Positions 1-9,303 of a stretch of 64,000 nucleotides of DNA are shown here, in pieces. The stretch covers positions 23,959 to 87,958 of the forward strand of contig CASIBY010000011.1 in assembly GCA_949373095.1 (NCBI GenBank), read 5' to 3'. The notes beneath the pieces were generated by a model. The model was not told where the DNA came from. It searched no databases and saw only the letters and a program-made list of their open reading frames with translations. How positions within the stretch are numbered: the first letter of the stretch is position 1; each line of letters begins with the position of its first letter. The DNA is from Candidatus Poseidoniaceae archaeon (lineage in GTDB: Archaea > Thermoplasmatota > Poseidoniia > Poseidoniales > Poseidoniaceae). Position numbers and translations under genes: made by a program.

Positions 1-501
1 ATCACCGAGTCCAGCACCATGTTGGCGCTCGATTCGGTGAGCGATCTTGTAATACTGATTCAAACGACCACGGCCCGTTAACTGATGGAGGACATTTCCC
101 ATTGCCATGAGGCCAGCCGCTGACATACCAAACCCTTGGCTGAGAGGACACTCAACGTTAATCTCGGCTTCAAGACCTTCATGTGGCCGCAGTAGCGTTG
201 CTTCTCGACACCCTTCTATGAGGTCGAGATACAGGCTTGGGTTTTCTACAGCCTCACCTTGAGCATCGGTGACGGTCAGATGAACTTCTGCATTCTTCGC
301 ATGAGCCTGTTTTCCTTCGGGCTGACTTCCGGCTTGAGGCTCTGCAGAGTGGTGGTCTTCTTTGATTAGGCGAGCATTGATGATAACGCCATGATGGATG
401 GTAAAACCTGCTCCAAGACTACCCTGTGAACGAGGTAAACGAGGTGTCTTGTCAATTGAAAACAAGAGGGTGATGTGGCCGCCGCTACGATGTTCAATCA
501 A
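1..501 (-). CDS. Pantoate kinase (PoK), GHMP family, C-terminus off the window
   Basis: The frame is open from the window edge back to about 533 with no in-frame ATG near the N-terminus. The best start is a TTG at 499-501, preceded by GGGTGAG, giving an N-terminus with SGGHITLLF. Downstream are GSLGAGF and the GHMP glycine/serine motif PLSQGFGMSAAG, then HRIERQHGAGLGD, which fit archaeal pantoate kinase, the ATP-dependent step from pantoate to 4-phosphopantoate on the archaeal CoA route. An insert rich in Glu, His and Gln separates the N-terminal strands from the kinase loop. It lies 59 bases downstream of rpoD on the same strand, so it is probably co-transcribed with it. The gene continues beyond base 1. 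Start codon uncertain, family assignment fairly sure. Confidence 0.8.
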   Translation of the reverse strand, partial: MIEHRSGGHITLLFSIDKTPRLPRSQGSLGAGFTIHHGVIINARLIKEDHHSAEPQAGSQPEGKQAHAKNAEVHLTVTDAQGEAVENPSLYLDLIEGCREATLLRPHEGLEAEINVECPLSQGFGMSAAGLMAMGNVLHQLTGRGRLNQYYKIAHRIERQHGAGLGD

Positions 502-560
502 TGGCTCACCCTGTCGCGGAGATAGAGCCCCATGTCAAGAAGGCTGTGTGAGTATTGGCT

Positions 561-1493
561 TCAAGCCAATGCGGATTTCACGTCTTCACCGAGAGCGACA
601 AAGCGTTGGTTGAGTTCACCAAGTGCCATGTTGAAGGCGGTGACTGGATCCAAACTTCCATCGGTCTCGTATGAGAAGACGTAAGCGTTCTCAATGGTTT
701 CCATGACAATGGCATCATCAAACTCGCCATCACGGCCAGTACCTTCACCGACTTGGTGAAGTGCCTTCTCTAGGTCAATCACTTGATTGATATCGGTAAT
801 TTTTTTATCCTTTCCGAACAACTTTGCGTTGATTGGAGAGCCGTCTGTGGTTTTGAGTCCTAAGTCAAAGAGAATGCTTGCCTTCTTTGGCTTCTTGAGG
901 ATAGCAACTTGCTGTGGTCGGAAACCGACCGCTGCTGCAGGAGTCCATTTTGCGTGGTCTCGGCCTCGGCCAAGAACTGCGAATGCATAGAATTCAAGGA
1001 ATTGTCCCGGAGCAAGTAGGGTAAGTGGGATTTGCTTGTGTTCTGGGAGGATATCAAAGACAGGGTCGGAGATGGTAGTAATGTCTCCAGCATATACTGT
1101 CTTGTAAGGTTCATCAGAGTCTGCAGATGGTCCACGTGCTGAAAGGGTGTAGAGAACCTGGCACATTGGGCAACCCTTGTCCTTCTCAACGACATCACGG
1201 CAGTTGTCACATTCGTCAGGGAATACGAGTCCTTCTTCAGGATGTGTAGGAATGGGGATCATGGCTAGTCGGTGTGCAAGAACTTCATCAGGCAAAACGT
1301 TCACGGATTCCACAACATCACCTTTGTTGTCTTGTGTGACACCTTGGGAAAAGTCGACTCGTGTAATTGCCAGTTTAGGCACATCTGCAATAAGGGCACG
1401 ACGAATAGCGTTCACTTGTGCAGCATCAGTATTACTGATCAGGATTCGGATTTCATGACCACGAGGCCAGCCTTCTACGATTTCAGTCTTCAT
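561..1493 (-). CDS. rpoD: DNA-directed RNA polymerase subunit D
   Basis: This is the archaeal equivalent of bacterial alpha and eukaryotic Rpb3/AC40; with subunit L it nucleates RNA polymerase assembly. The N-terminus carries the conserved NAIRRALIADVPKLAI segment and the dimerisation region RLAMIPI. A four-cysteine insert (CDNC then CPMC, roughly residues 95-115) matches the Fe-S cluster domain kept in some archaeal D subunits. The C-terminus (AFNMALGELNQRF) closes the platform domain. The ATG at 1493 is preferred over codons upstream because AGGTGA lies just before it. It follows S11 by 18 bases in the S13-S4-S11-RpoD order typical of archaea. About 310 residues is slightly long for the family because of the Fe-S insert. 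Confidence 0.96.
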   Translation of the reverse strand: MKTEIVEGWPRGHEIRILISNTDAAQVNAIRRALIADVPKLAITRVDFSQGVTQDNKGDVVESVNVLPDEVLAHRLAMIPIPTHPEEGLVFPDECDNCRDVVEKDKGCPMCQVLYTLSARGPSADSDEPYKTVYAGDITTISDPVFDILPEHKQIPLTLLAPGQFLEFYAFAVLGRGRDHAKWTPAAAVGFRPQQVAILKKPKKASILFDLGLKTTDGSPINAKLFGKDKKITDINQVIDLEKALHQVGEGTGRDGEFDDAIVMETIENAYVFSYETDGSLDPVTAFNMALGELNQRFVALGEDVKSALA

Positions 1494-1511
1494 GGTAATC
1501 ACCTGTTTTCA

Positions 1512-1895
1512 TCAGACACGGCGTCCACGACGTCCACCTTTCTTCTTGGTGCCGTCGTGAGCGATTGGTGTGACATCTTCGATACGAGAGATGGTCATAC
1601 CAGCACGGGTCAAGGCTCGGATAGCCGCTTGTGCACCAGGCCCTGTGTTATTGGAGAGGTTACCTCCTGGGGCTCGGTATTTGACGATAAGTTCGGTAAA
1701 TTCTTTCTCGCGAAGTGCGTCTGCAAGACGTTCTGCTGAACGAGTTGCTGCGAATTGACCGCCCTTGTCCTTTCCTGCTTTGACAACTTCGCCACCATTA
1801 CAGGTGATAATGGTCTCAGCTCCGGTAAGGTCGGTTGCGGTCATCAGAATGTTGTTGTATGAACTAAAGATGTTGACGATAGCTTTGCGGGACAT
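1512..1895 (-). CDS. rps11: 30S ribosomal protein S11
   Basis: Small-subunit platform protein that binds 16S rRNA near the E site. The product has the family pattern: SSYNNILMTATDLTGAE, the GGQFAATRSAERLAD helix, a GPGAQAAIRAL segment, and the very basic end KKKGGRRGRRV. The start shares a base with the S4 stop (TGATG), and GGAGGTG lies inside the end of S4, so translation is probably coupled. An upstream GTG at 1898 is less likely because it lacks correct spacing to that site. Length (127 residues) is normal for archaeal S11. Confidence 0.97.
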   Translation of the reverse strand: MSRKAIVNIFSSYNNILMTATDLTGAETIITCNGGEVVKAGKDKGGQFAATRSAERLADALREKEFTELIVKYRAPGGNLSNNTGPGAQAAIRALTRAGMTISRIEDVTPIAHDGTKKKGGRRGRRV

Positions 1896-2551
1896 CACTT
1901 AGCACCTCCGGCTTGTTCTGTGTTTGCGGCTTCACCAGCAGCTTGTACTTCTTCAGCAAATTCTGGTGTTGCGACGGGATCCACTTCTTCATCTTCTTCG
2001 TTGTATTCAGCGGAATCACGGCGGCCTTCGATAGCCTTGCGAATAGCGTGTTCTGGATTGTTAAGTGGAGAGGACGAGTGGTAGCGCAAATCTCCTTCTT
2101 CGTCACGAGAGACAGGGTAAGAAGGAATGCTGACCTTTTGCTCTCCGACACAGATTTGTCCATGGGTCACGAGTTGGCGGGCTTGCTTCATTGAACATGC
2201 AAGTCCTTTGTAGTATACTTGAGCCTGGAGTCGGCGACTAAGAATTTCTTCGGTACCAAGAGACAAAATGTCGTCAAGGCTGGCGTTGGATTCAATGAGT
2301 CCCTTCTTGTAAAGCGAATGAAGCAAGTCATCCATCTCACGCTTTCCGTGACCTTCAGTGGTGTCCACTGTTCCAATCAGGCGCATAGCCTGACGTCGAT
2401 GACGGCGGAGTTGGGATTTTGCCTTCCAAATCTCACGCATGTTCTTGAGGCCATGATTGGCCTTGATAGCGTGTTCTTCTTCAATTCGTCCAGCCTTCCA
2501 CGGGTGGGAAGGGGTGTCAAATTTAGGTCGTGAAAACTTTGGCTCTCCCAT
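1895..2551 (-). CDS. rps4: 30S ribosomal protein S4
   Basis: Primary rRNA-binding protein that initiates 30S assembly. The archaeal/eukaryotic S9-type layout is visible: a basic N-terminus (WKAGRIEEEHAIKANHGL), then the S4 RNA-binding domain with KQARQLVTHGQICVGEQKV around residues 120-140. The C-terminal 40 residues are a low-complexity acidic and alanine-rich tail, common in this lineage but not part of the conserved fold. AGGAGGAATGAAG precedes the ATG. The 3' end overlaps the start of S11. Confidence 0.96.
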   Translation of the reverse strand: MGEPKFSRPKFDTPSHPWKAGRIEEEHAIKANHGLKNMREIWKAKSQLRRHRRQAMRLIGTVDTTEGHGKREMDDLLHSLYKKGLIESNASLDDILSLGTEEILSRRLQAQVYYKGLACSMKQARQLVTHGQICVGEQKVSIPSYPVSRDEEGDLRYHSSSPLNNPEHAIRKAIEGRRDSAEYNEEDEEVDPVATPEFAEEVQAAGEAANTEQAGGAK

Positions 2552-2564
2552 ACTTCATTCCTCC

Positions 2565-3035
2565 TCATACCTTCTTTCGGCTCACACCAAGGGTGAGTCC
2601 ACCACGGCCGTTTGAACGTCCGCGCTGTCCACGGACCTTGTTGCCCGATGCGTGGCGTACACCACGGTAACACTTCATGGTACGAAGACGGTTGACATCG
2701 TCTTCGAGGGTGAATCGTACTTGTTGGCCGGTAAGGTGAATTTCATCACCGGTCTCAAGGTCACGTTGCCGGTTAAGCATCCACAATGGTGCTTTTTCAG
2801 CGTAGTTTTCGATTGCAAGGCGGAGTTCTTCTTGTTGCTCAATTGAAAGGAATCCAGCAAGTTGGTGGGCATCAAAACCTGTGTTCCTACAGATTTGAGT
2901 AGCGGTTCGGTGGCCGACTCCTTTCACTGAGGTTAGGGCGGTAGCCAGGGGCTTAAGTCCGTCCATATCGGTATCTGCCATACGTAGGATATACGAGAAG
3001 TCTTCTCCTAGCTCCTCATCCTTTGGTCGTGCCAT
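2565..3035 (-). CDS. rps13: 30S ribosomal protein S13
   Basis: Head protein of the small subunit that contacts the large subunit and P-site tRNA. Recognisable segments are FSYILRMADTDMDG, the helix-two-turn-helix LTSVKGVGHRTATQICRNTG, and the basic C-terminus around RGVRHASGNKVRGQRGRSNG. A GAGGTGA site sits 7 bases before the ATG. It is the first gene of the minus-strand S13-S4-S11-RpoD-PoK operon, and a TATA-like element lies about 60 bases upstream. At 156 residues it is the usual archaeal length. Confidence 0.96.
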   Translation of the reverse strand: MARPKDEELGEDFSYILRMADTDMDGLKPLATALTSVKGVGHRTATQICRNTGFDAHQLAGFLSIEQQEELRLAIENYAEKAPLWMLNRQRDLETGDEIHLTGQQVRFTLEDDVNRLRTMKCYRGVRHASGNKVRGQRGRSNGRGGLTLGVSRKKV

Positions 3036-3091
3036 GTTCTTTCACCTCAACGCTTACACATAGTGTCAAGCAGGCCTCCGACTTGCCTCCC

Positions 3092-3100
3092 GTATATGAA
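3092..3100 (-). promoter_or_regulatory. TATA-like box of the S13 operon
   Basis: On the minus strand the sequence TTCATATAC lies 57-65 bases before the S13 ATG. A start site 25 bases downstream would give a leader of about 33 bases holding the GAGGTGA ribosome-binding site. This rests on sequence resemblance to archaeal TATA boxes and on position only. Confidence 0.4.
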
Positions 3101-3162
3101 GACCGCGATGGTGACATTGGCGCCACTGAGTCTCAAAAGAAATGATTTTGGGGATAGGTTTT

Positions 3163-4455
3163 TCACGATTCTGAATGACAAACGCACAACAGCAAGACAT
3201 CACCGTTCGGATGCTGGGTCACGAAACCATCTCGTTCTCCGTGCCTCCGACTCAACTGGCGGTCAAGCGAACCCTGCCATTTGGGTTGGTCAGCGGGGTC
3301 AAGGCTCAGTCGGAGCGTGAGTGATTTCATATTATGCTCCAGTGCTATTTCCACCAATCCGTCAATGGTCTCATCGGAAAGCGGTTCGCGAATCAACGCT
3401 ACGACACGGCCGGTTGCTTGGACCAACAATGCATTGCGTTGATCTCCCAGGCGAAGAGGGTGGTCATGATGCAATTGAGGGCGTCGCCCTTCAACACTGC
3501 CCCATCTGGTCATCGTCTCCTTCGATACCGCCTCAAGCCACGTCCCAACCAAACCGCTTTCAAGCAGTGCAGCGTCTAAAATACTCACATATTCGCCTCG
3601 CTTTGGAGGATGGATGAGGTGTTTAGGAAGTTGAGAATCGCCACCATTCTTGCCCGATGTTGAAAGAATCAAAGGTTGTTCACCAAGCTTGGGAGGTATT
3701 CGTACGAAACGGCGAGATGTGTTTTTTGCCGATGCTGCCCCCAGCCATAATGCCAGTCGGTCAACACGCCCACGCCCACGCGACGTCCAAACCCAGGTGC
3801 GTTCAATGTCTGGCCAGACATTGTCAACCAACCCTTCCACTTCATCACGCTGGGATGGAGTCAAACGGGGGGAGAGGTCCAGAAGCAATCCTGGCCCACG
3901 TTGGTGTTTTGCAAAAAATGGTTCCCAGGCGGAAAAAACTACGTCCAAACGAGGTTGCATTTCATCAAGACCGTGCGTTCTACTGTTGCGAGGGCGTGCA
4001 GGGTCAAGGTGGAGCAAAGCCACTGCATTGTCTGAATCCATCCCTAAAGCAGCCAGAGCCCCCGAAGCATCGGTTCCGTCCCCTACTAGAATCCGGCTCT
4101 CTCTGAACCATCGCTTCATTTCTGCCTTTTGTTGACGTGCTACGATGTGTAGATTTTTGGCGCTGGCTTGAGCGCGAAGGGGTGAAAGTTCAATGCCAAT
4201 AGCGGGCCTGCTGAGGACAGACGCATGAGCAGCGAGTTGGAGCCCACTGCCGCAGGCACAATCCACAATGAGTCCCTCTGCGAGGTCACATTGACTGAGC
4301 ATCATGGACCGGGCCGTGGCCACCTGCCAGGGAGTTGAGAGCGGTTGGCCATCTTTTGCATGATAGAAGAGCATCCCGCGGGGGGCGGTTTTGTCTTGTG
4401 CCTGTTCAGTTAAACCTTCATCGCCAATCAGAGAAGGGTCAAGGACAGTATGCAT
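3163..4455 (-). CDS. Class I SAM-dependent methyltransferase, THUMP-like family
   Basis: A Rossmann methyltransferase core is clear: VDCACGSGLQLAAHA (motif I, about residues 70-85), then GIELSPLRAQASAKNL, and an LHLDPARPRNSR motif equivalent to the DPAR(R) signature of the THUMP-like class I family, members of which are thought to act on nucleic acid or tRNA. A C-terminal half with repeated mixed alpha/beta pattern lacks motifs I can name. It follows pyrE by only 9 bases, and the pyrE end supplies its GAGGGT ribosome-binding site, so the two are an operon. Substrate unknown. Family call firm, function inferred. Confidence 0.78.
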   Translation of the reverse strand: MHTVLDPSLIGDEGLTEQAQDKTAPRGMLFYHAKDGQPLSTPWQVATARSMMLSQCDLAEGLIVDCACGSGLQLAAHASVLSRPAIGIELSPLRAQASAKNLHIVARQQKAEMKRWFRESRILVGDGTDASGALAALGMDSDNAVALLHLDPARPRNSRTHGLDEMQPRLDVVFSAWEPFFAKHQRGPGLLLDLSPRLTPSQRDEVEGLVDNVWPDIERTWVWTSRGRGRVDRLALWLGAASAKNTSRRFVRIPPKLGEQPLILSTSGKNGGDSQLPKHLIHPPKRGEYVSILDAALLESGLVGTWLEAVSKETMTRWGSVEGRRPQLHHDHPLRLGDQRNALLVQATGRVVALIREPLSDETIDGLVEIALEHNMKSLTLRLSLDPADQPKWQGSLDRQLSRRHGERDGFVTQHPNGDVLLLCVCHSES

Positions 4456-4464
4456 TCTAAACCC

Positions 4465-5064
4465 TCACAAATCAGCAATGTGGCTTCGGGTTAGTAAACT
4501 CTCGAAGTGCAGGCCGGCTTTAGCAAACGCTTCCTCGGCACCTTCTTCGCGGTCCACGATGCTGATGACTCCAACCACTTCACATTCTGTATCGGCGTGA
4601 ATTCGTTCCACGGCCTTGATCGATGAACCACCGGTCGTTGTAACATCTTCAACAACGACAACCCTTCCACCTCCTTCTAGCGAAGAGCCTTCGATTCCAG
4701 GCGGGTTGTTTGTTTTACGGCCACCCCGTCCTTTTGGCTCCTTCCGTACCATGAACCCACGGAGCGTGTTCTCTGCATCGGGGGAGGTGATGACAATGGC
4801 TGTTAGGGGAACTGCTCCGAGTTCTAATCCTCCTACAAAATCGGCTTCAAGGGCCTTCATTCGGACGTTGAGGAGAGAACCCAGTATGCCAGCAGCCTCC
4901 GGGTGCATCATCACTGGCTTGGTATCAAAAAACCAGCGTGAGTTCCGTCCACTAGCGAGAGTAAACGCATCATCACTACCTCCGTCAAGAAATGCCAAAT
5001 CGTGAACCAATGCAGCAAGTCGGCTCCATTGAGGGTGAGCGAGAACGCTTTCGTGAACGGCCAT
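4465..5064 (-). CDS. pyrE: Orotate phosphoribosyltransferase
   Basis: Transfers phosphoribose from PRPP to orotate in UMP synthesis. The type I PRTase PRPP-binding loop is present as VVVVEDVTTTGGSSIKAVE around residues 135-153, preceded by the lysine-rich flexible loop region MVRKEPKGRGGRK. The N-terminal SGRNSRWFFDTKPV segment is also typical of OPRTase. About 200 residues is the usual size. It is first in a two-gene unit with the methyltransferase and is divergent from polymerase DP2, with a 122-base spacer. Confidence 0.93.
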   Translation of the reverse strand: MAVHESVLAHPQWSRLAALVHDLAFLDGGSDDAFTLASGRNSRWFFDTKPVMMHPEAAGILGSLLNVRMKALEADFVGGLELGAVPLTAIVITSPDAENTLRGFMVRKEPKGRGGRKTNNPPGIEGSSLEGGGRVVVVEDVTTTGGSSIKAVERIHADTECEVVGVISIVDREEGAEEAFAKAGLHFESLLTRSHIADL

Positions 5065-5186
5065 GACAAAGGGTTAGGACTTCACGCCATGAACTTTCCT
5101 TCCCTTGATTTTTCATCCATGAGTCGCTCCTTCAAAGTTCACCGTGTTGATGATAAAGGGTCGCCAATAAGAGAAATTGAGCGACG

Positions 5187-8100
5187 ATGGCGACGGGGAA
5201 GGACGACGGAAAAAAGGCCGAGCATAATCCGTTGCTTGGCCTTGACATCTCTCGTCTAGAGCATGAAATGGAAGTCTATCATCAGTGGATGGACGAGCGC
5301 GCTGACGACGCCTATCGGATCGCAGAGGAAATTCGTTCGTTAGGGTATGATTATCGCGATCATGTTGAAATTCCTAGGGCTGCAGACCTTGCTGGGCGTA
5401 CAGAGAAACTCCTTGTTGAATATCTTCAAGGATATGAAGTCGCAGAAGATATCAGAGTTATGCTTGATGAGCATGACCGAGAAACAACCTCCATCATGAT
5501 GGCTCAATCTGTTGCAAGAGGTTTTCGCGAACAGGGGTATGACTTACAGACGGCCATTGATGTAGGTTTGCGCGTAGGACTGGCGATTCTTACCGAAGCG
5601 GTCTTAGTTGCTCCATTGGAGGGAATCAGCGAGGTTCGTCTTCTGAACAATGTCGACGGTTCCCAATTTGTTTCTGTCCATTTCGCAGGACCTATTCGGG
5701 CAGCAGGCGGAACCGCACAGGCTCTTGCCGTATTGATTGCAGACATGATTCGAAGAGAACTCAAGGTTGGCCACTACCAGCCAACAGACCCAGAAGTTGA
5801 GCGAGTGAAAGAAGAATTCGGACTCTACCGAGGAAACCTCCAATACCGGCCCTCTCCCGAGGAGATTGACGAAATTGTCCGTGCTTGCCCGGTCATGATC
5901 AACGGCGAATCTACTGAACGCATCGAATGTGCTGGATACGGCCGGGTTCGCAACATTGACGAGGCCAGAATCCGCGGTGGTGTTTTGCTGGTCATCGGAG
6001 AAGGAATGTGTCTCAAAGCACCTAAGATTCAGAAACACACAGAGCGACTTAAGGTGCCTGGCTGGGACTTCATTTCTAAATTCGCATCTCGTGGAAAAGA
6101 AAAACAAACAGAGGAAGGAGAGGTTTTCAAATCCAGAAAAGTCCCTCCCATTACAAAATTCATGAAGGACATCATCGCTGGCCGACCGGTATTTGGTGGT
6201 CCACTAAAGGCCGGCGGGTTTCGGTTGCGATACGGCCGAGCCCGACCATCTGGATTGGCAGCTGCCTCAACCAATCCTGCGTCAATGCTTGCGTTGGATG
6301 ATTTCATCACCATCGGGACACAAATGAAAATCGAACGACCTGGAAAGGCATGTGCAATCACTCCATCGGATGAGACCGATGGTCCTTGGGTTGTTCTTGA
6401 GGACGGACGTTTCGCACGTTTTGATGACGCACCAAGTTTTGCTCGTGTCCGCGCAAATGTCAAGCAGATTTGGGATAATGGAGAACTTGTTATTGGATAT
6501 GGAGAATTCATGGAGAACAACAAAAATTTGGTTCCAGCAGGATACTGTACGGATTGGTGGGCCAGCGATTTGATTGAAGCTTTTGTTCACCCTGAAGATG
6601 TTGACGCGTTTGTATCGATTCTAAACGGCAACCGCAGCGATTGGCCCGAGGGTTGCCCTGGCATTCACCCTTCAGAAGCAGAAGACGGAGACGCCCAGTA
6701 TCACGTTCGCCGAAAGTGGCATCAAAAATTACGTAACACTACGGTTGATTGGGAGGCTGCTAAAGCGATATCACGTCGTTTCGCGACCTCGCTCCCTCCC
6801 CCTCACAACCCCTGGTTTCTCGACCTCCCCCTCGAGTGGCTTCCACCGGCTCTCACTATGTTTGCAGAGGCAAAAATTGAACCCTATGGGGTGGTTTCAC
6901 ATTCGGTACAGCCGCTTGCAGATGACGTGCAAACTTTCCCACTACCACATGACAAACAACTCCGAATTACGGGTGGAGTTCGCGGATGGGATGCCGCTAC
7001 ATTAGAGGAATTACAACCCGAGATAACACCCTTGCCGGAGGAAACAGAACTACCCGGCCTTCAAATTCAACCCGAACCTTCTGTGTTTCAGTCATCTGTT
7101 CCAGAGGGGTGGGCTCTTATCCAACACGGCATGGCTAAGGCCACGGCCATGATTTTGGGGCTCCCACACCACCATGATGGAGACGATCTGGTCATCACTG
7201 CCGGGTGGCCTGCGGCCCTCGAAGGACTTGGTTTCGGCATTGAAGGCGAACAACCGTTGCGGTTGAAAGACGGTCACAAGGTAGCTCATGACCGCCTTAA
7301 TCAACTCAAACAAGCCAAGGAAATTCTTGACGAAGAACGTGAACGGTTGTCGCAATTAGAAAAAGAGCGAGCGACCATTCGTATCGCTTCCGAAACCGGG
7401 GCTCGGCAACGTGGCTTAGGAATTGCTGAAACCGATAAGGTGGGCCGCGAAGCTGCAGCATCAATTCCTGATGAAGGCCCTAAAGACAAACAAGCCTACA
7501 TTTCAGCGCAGCGATTGGAAGATGACCATGCGGTCGATGGGATTCTACCCTTGGTGCGTACATTATCTGAATTCAGGTGGGAACACAGCGCTCCAGTTCG
7601 CATAGGTTGCAGAATGGGCCGTCCCGAAAAGGCAGCTCCTCGTGTAATGAACCCTAGGACCAACGCGCTCTTCCCCATTGAATTGAATGGAGGCAATCAA
7701 CGCCTCCTCAGCAATGCCATTGACAAAAGTTCCATCCGTATTCAACTCGGCCGACGGGTATGCAGCAAATGTGGAAAAGAATCGCCCTTCCTCCGATGCC
7801 ATCACCGTTCAAAGGATGACTTCGGCGAAGAGCGCGCAGGTGAGGCTTGTGAAGGTTCAACCAAAATGACATCAGCCAAAGCCAACTCACGCCGCCGAGG
7901 AGAAGTCCAAACCGTTCGGATTGATTCCATGGTTGAAGACGCACGAATTCGTCTTGGCATTGACCGTTTACCGAATCAAGTGAAGTGCATGAAGAAACTC
8001 AACAGTCGGGACCAAACTCCTGAAGCCATCGAAAAAGGAATCCTTAGGGCAAAGCATGATCTGCCGGTGTTCCGAGATGGAACGGTCCGCTACGATATGA

Positions 8101-9302
8101 GCGATGTACCTGTGACTCACTTCCGCCCACGTGAAATTGATGTGCCTTGGAAAAAACTCCACACTCTTGGCTACACACATGATTACCTCGGAAAGCCCCT
8201 GCAGAACGATGAACAGGTGCTGGAAATGTTCCCACAAGATTTCATTGTAGCAAAGAATGCAGGGGACTTCTTTGTTCGCACCGCCCGTTACATCGATGAA
8301 CTACTGGTGAGGTATTACAAGGCTGAGCCATACTATAACGTGACAAAGCCAGATGATCTAGTTGGCCATCTCATCTGTGCTCTTGCGCCCCACACCAGTG
8401 GAGGTGTCCTATCTCGCATCATTGGATGGGCTGATTGTTCGGGCGGGTACGCTCATCCACTCTTCCACGCAGCCAAGCGAAGAAACTGCGACGGCGATGA
8501 AGATGCCATCCTGCTATTGATGGACGGCTTGTTGAATTTCAGCAGAGAAATCTTGCCTGCAAACCGTGGCGGGCAGATGGATGCTCCGCTGGTACTGACG
8601 ACTCGGCTTAACCCTACGGAAGTAGACAAAGAAGCCTTGAACGTGGATTCTGGTTGGTTCTATGAACGAGATTTCTATGAAACAACGCTCAACCAACCCC
8701 ATCCAAAGACCATCGCTCACCGAATGGATTTCGTGGAACGTCGTCTTGGAAGTATTGCGGCAGTTCGCGGATATGGGTTCACCCATGACTGCCACTCAAT
8801 CGATGAAGGGCCTGCACTATCAGCGTACAAAACCCTAGATACCATGATCGATAAAATGAACGGCCAACTTGCACTTGGTCATCGTCTTCGTGGCGTTGAT
8901 GTTCGGACGGTCGCATCAAGCGTGGTCCGTTCTCACTTTCTCCCCGATTTACGTGGTAACCTGAATGCATACGGCCGACAAAAGGTTCGTTGTTTGAAAT
9001 GTGCTCATTCCTATCGTAGGATGCCGCTTTCCGGTAAGTGCATTCAACCTGAGAAATCAAAGGGCAGAGGGCTTTCAAGCGTTGGTGTTGCTAAGTCGGA
9101 AGGAGATTTATGCGGAGGCAATCTTGCTCTGACCGTTTCAGAAGGTGCTGTTCGAAAATACATCAAGGTCACACGTTTCGTTATGGACCATTATGGGGTG
9201 GATACTTACACGAGACAAAACGTTGAGTGGCTTGCAGATAGTGTCGATTCGTTGTTTAACAATGACCGTGCAAAACAACTGTCACTGTCCGATTTCCTGT
9301 GA
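5187..9302 (+). CDS. polC: DNA polymerase D large (catalytic) subunit DP2
   Basis: The catalytic subunit of the archaeal replicative polymerase PolD. Conserved landmarks include GPIRAAGGTAQALAVL near residue 170, the catalytic acidic motif NCDGDED near residue 1100 followed by LLLMDGLLNFSREILP, and FTHDCHSIDEGPALSAYK. Two cysteine clusters (CSKCGKESPFLRC near 855 and CLKCAHSYRRMPLSGKC near 1270) fit its zinc modules. A central Glu/Lys-rich segment near 710-740 is probably coiled coil. The last residues QLSLSDFL resemble a PCNA-interacting peptide. At 1371 residues it is at the long end of the family, and no intein interrupts the catalytic site. No ribosome-binding site is visible before the ATG, suggesting a leaderless transcript. 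The small subunit DP1 is not in this window. Confidence 0.97.
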   Translation: MATGKDDGKKAEHNPLLGLDISRLEHEMEVYHQWMDERADDAYRIAEEIRSLGYDYRDHVEIPRAADLAGRTEKLLVEYLQGYEVAEDIRVMLDEHDRETTSIMMAQSVARGFREQGYDLQTAIDVGLRVGLAILTEAVLVAPLEGISEVRLLNNVDGSQFVSVHFAGPIRAAGGTAQALAVLIADMIRRELKVGHYQPTDPEVERVKEEFGLYRGNLQYRPSPEEIDEIVRACPVMINGESTERIECAGYGRVRNIDEARIRGGVLLVIGEGMCLKAPKIQKHTERLKVPGWDFISKFASRGKEKQTEEGEVFKSRKVPPITKFMKDIIAGRPVFGGPLKAGGFRLRYGRARPSGLAAASTNPASMLALDDFITIGTQMKIERPGKACAITPSDETDGPWVVLEDGRFARFDDAPSFARVRANVKQIWDNGELVIGYGEFMENNKNLVPAGYCTDWWASDLIEAFVHPEDVDAFVSILNGNRSDWPEGCPGIHPSEAEDGDAQYHVRRKWHQKLRNTTVDWEAAKAISRRFATSLPPPHNPWFLDLPLEWLPPALTMFAEAKIEPYGVVSHSVQPLADDVQTFPLPHDKQLRITGGVRGWDAATLEELQPEITPLPEETELPGLQIQPEPSVFQSSVPEGWALIQHGMAKATAMILGLPHHHDGDDLVITAGWPAALEGLGFGIEGEQPLRLKDGHKVAHDRLNQLKQAKEILDEERERLSQLEKERATIRIASETGARQRGLGIAETDKVGREAAASIPDEGPKDKQAYISAQRLEDDHAVDGILPLVRTLSEFRWEHSAPVRIGCRMGRPEKAAPRVMNPRTNALFPIELNGGNQRLLSNAIDKSSIRIQLGRRVCSKCGKESPFLRCHHRSKDDFGEERAGEACEGSTKMTSAKANSRRRGEVQTVRIDSMVEDARIRLGIDRLPNQVKCMKKLNSRDQTPEAIEKGILRAKHDLPVFRDGTVRYDMSDVPVTHFRPREIDVPWKKLHTLGYTHDYLGKPLQNDEQVLEMFPQDFIVAKNAGDFFVRTARYIDELLVRYYKAEPYYNVTKPDDLVGHLICALAPHTSGGVLSRIIGWADCSGGYAHPLFHAAKRRNCDGDEDAILLLMDGLLNFSREILPANRGGQMDAPLVLTTRLNPTEVDKEALNVDSGWFYERDFYETTLNQPHPKTIAHRMDFVERRLGSIAAVRGYGFTHDCHSIDEGPALSAYKTLDTMIDKMNGQLALGHRLRGVDVRTVASSVVRSHFLPDLRGNLNAYGRQKVRCLKCAHSYRRMPLSGKCIQPEKSKGRGLSSVGVAKSEGDLCGGNLALTVSEGAVRKYIKVTRFVMDHYGVDTYTRQNVEWLADSVDSLFNNDRAKQLSLSDFL

Positions 9303-9303
9303 T

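Noticed and set aside
8470..8540. Possible intein in the polymerase DP2 catalytic motif
   Set aside because: The NCDGDED motif is continuous and no intein blocks or splice residues interrupt the gene.
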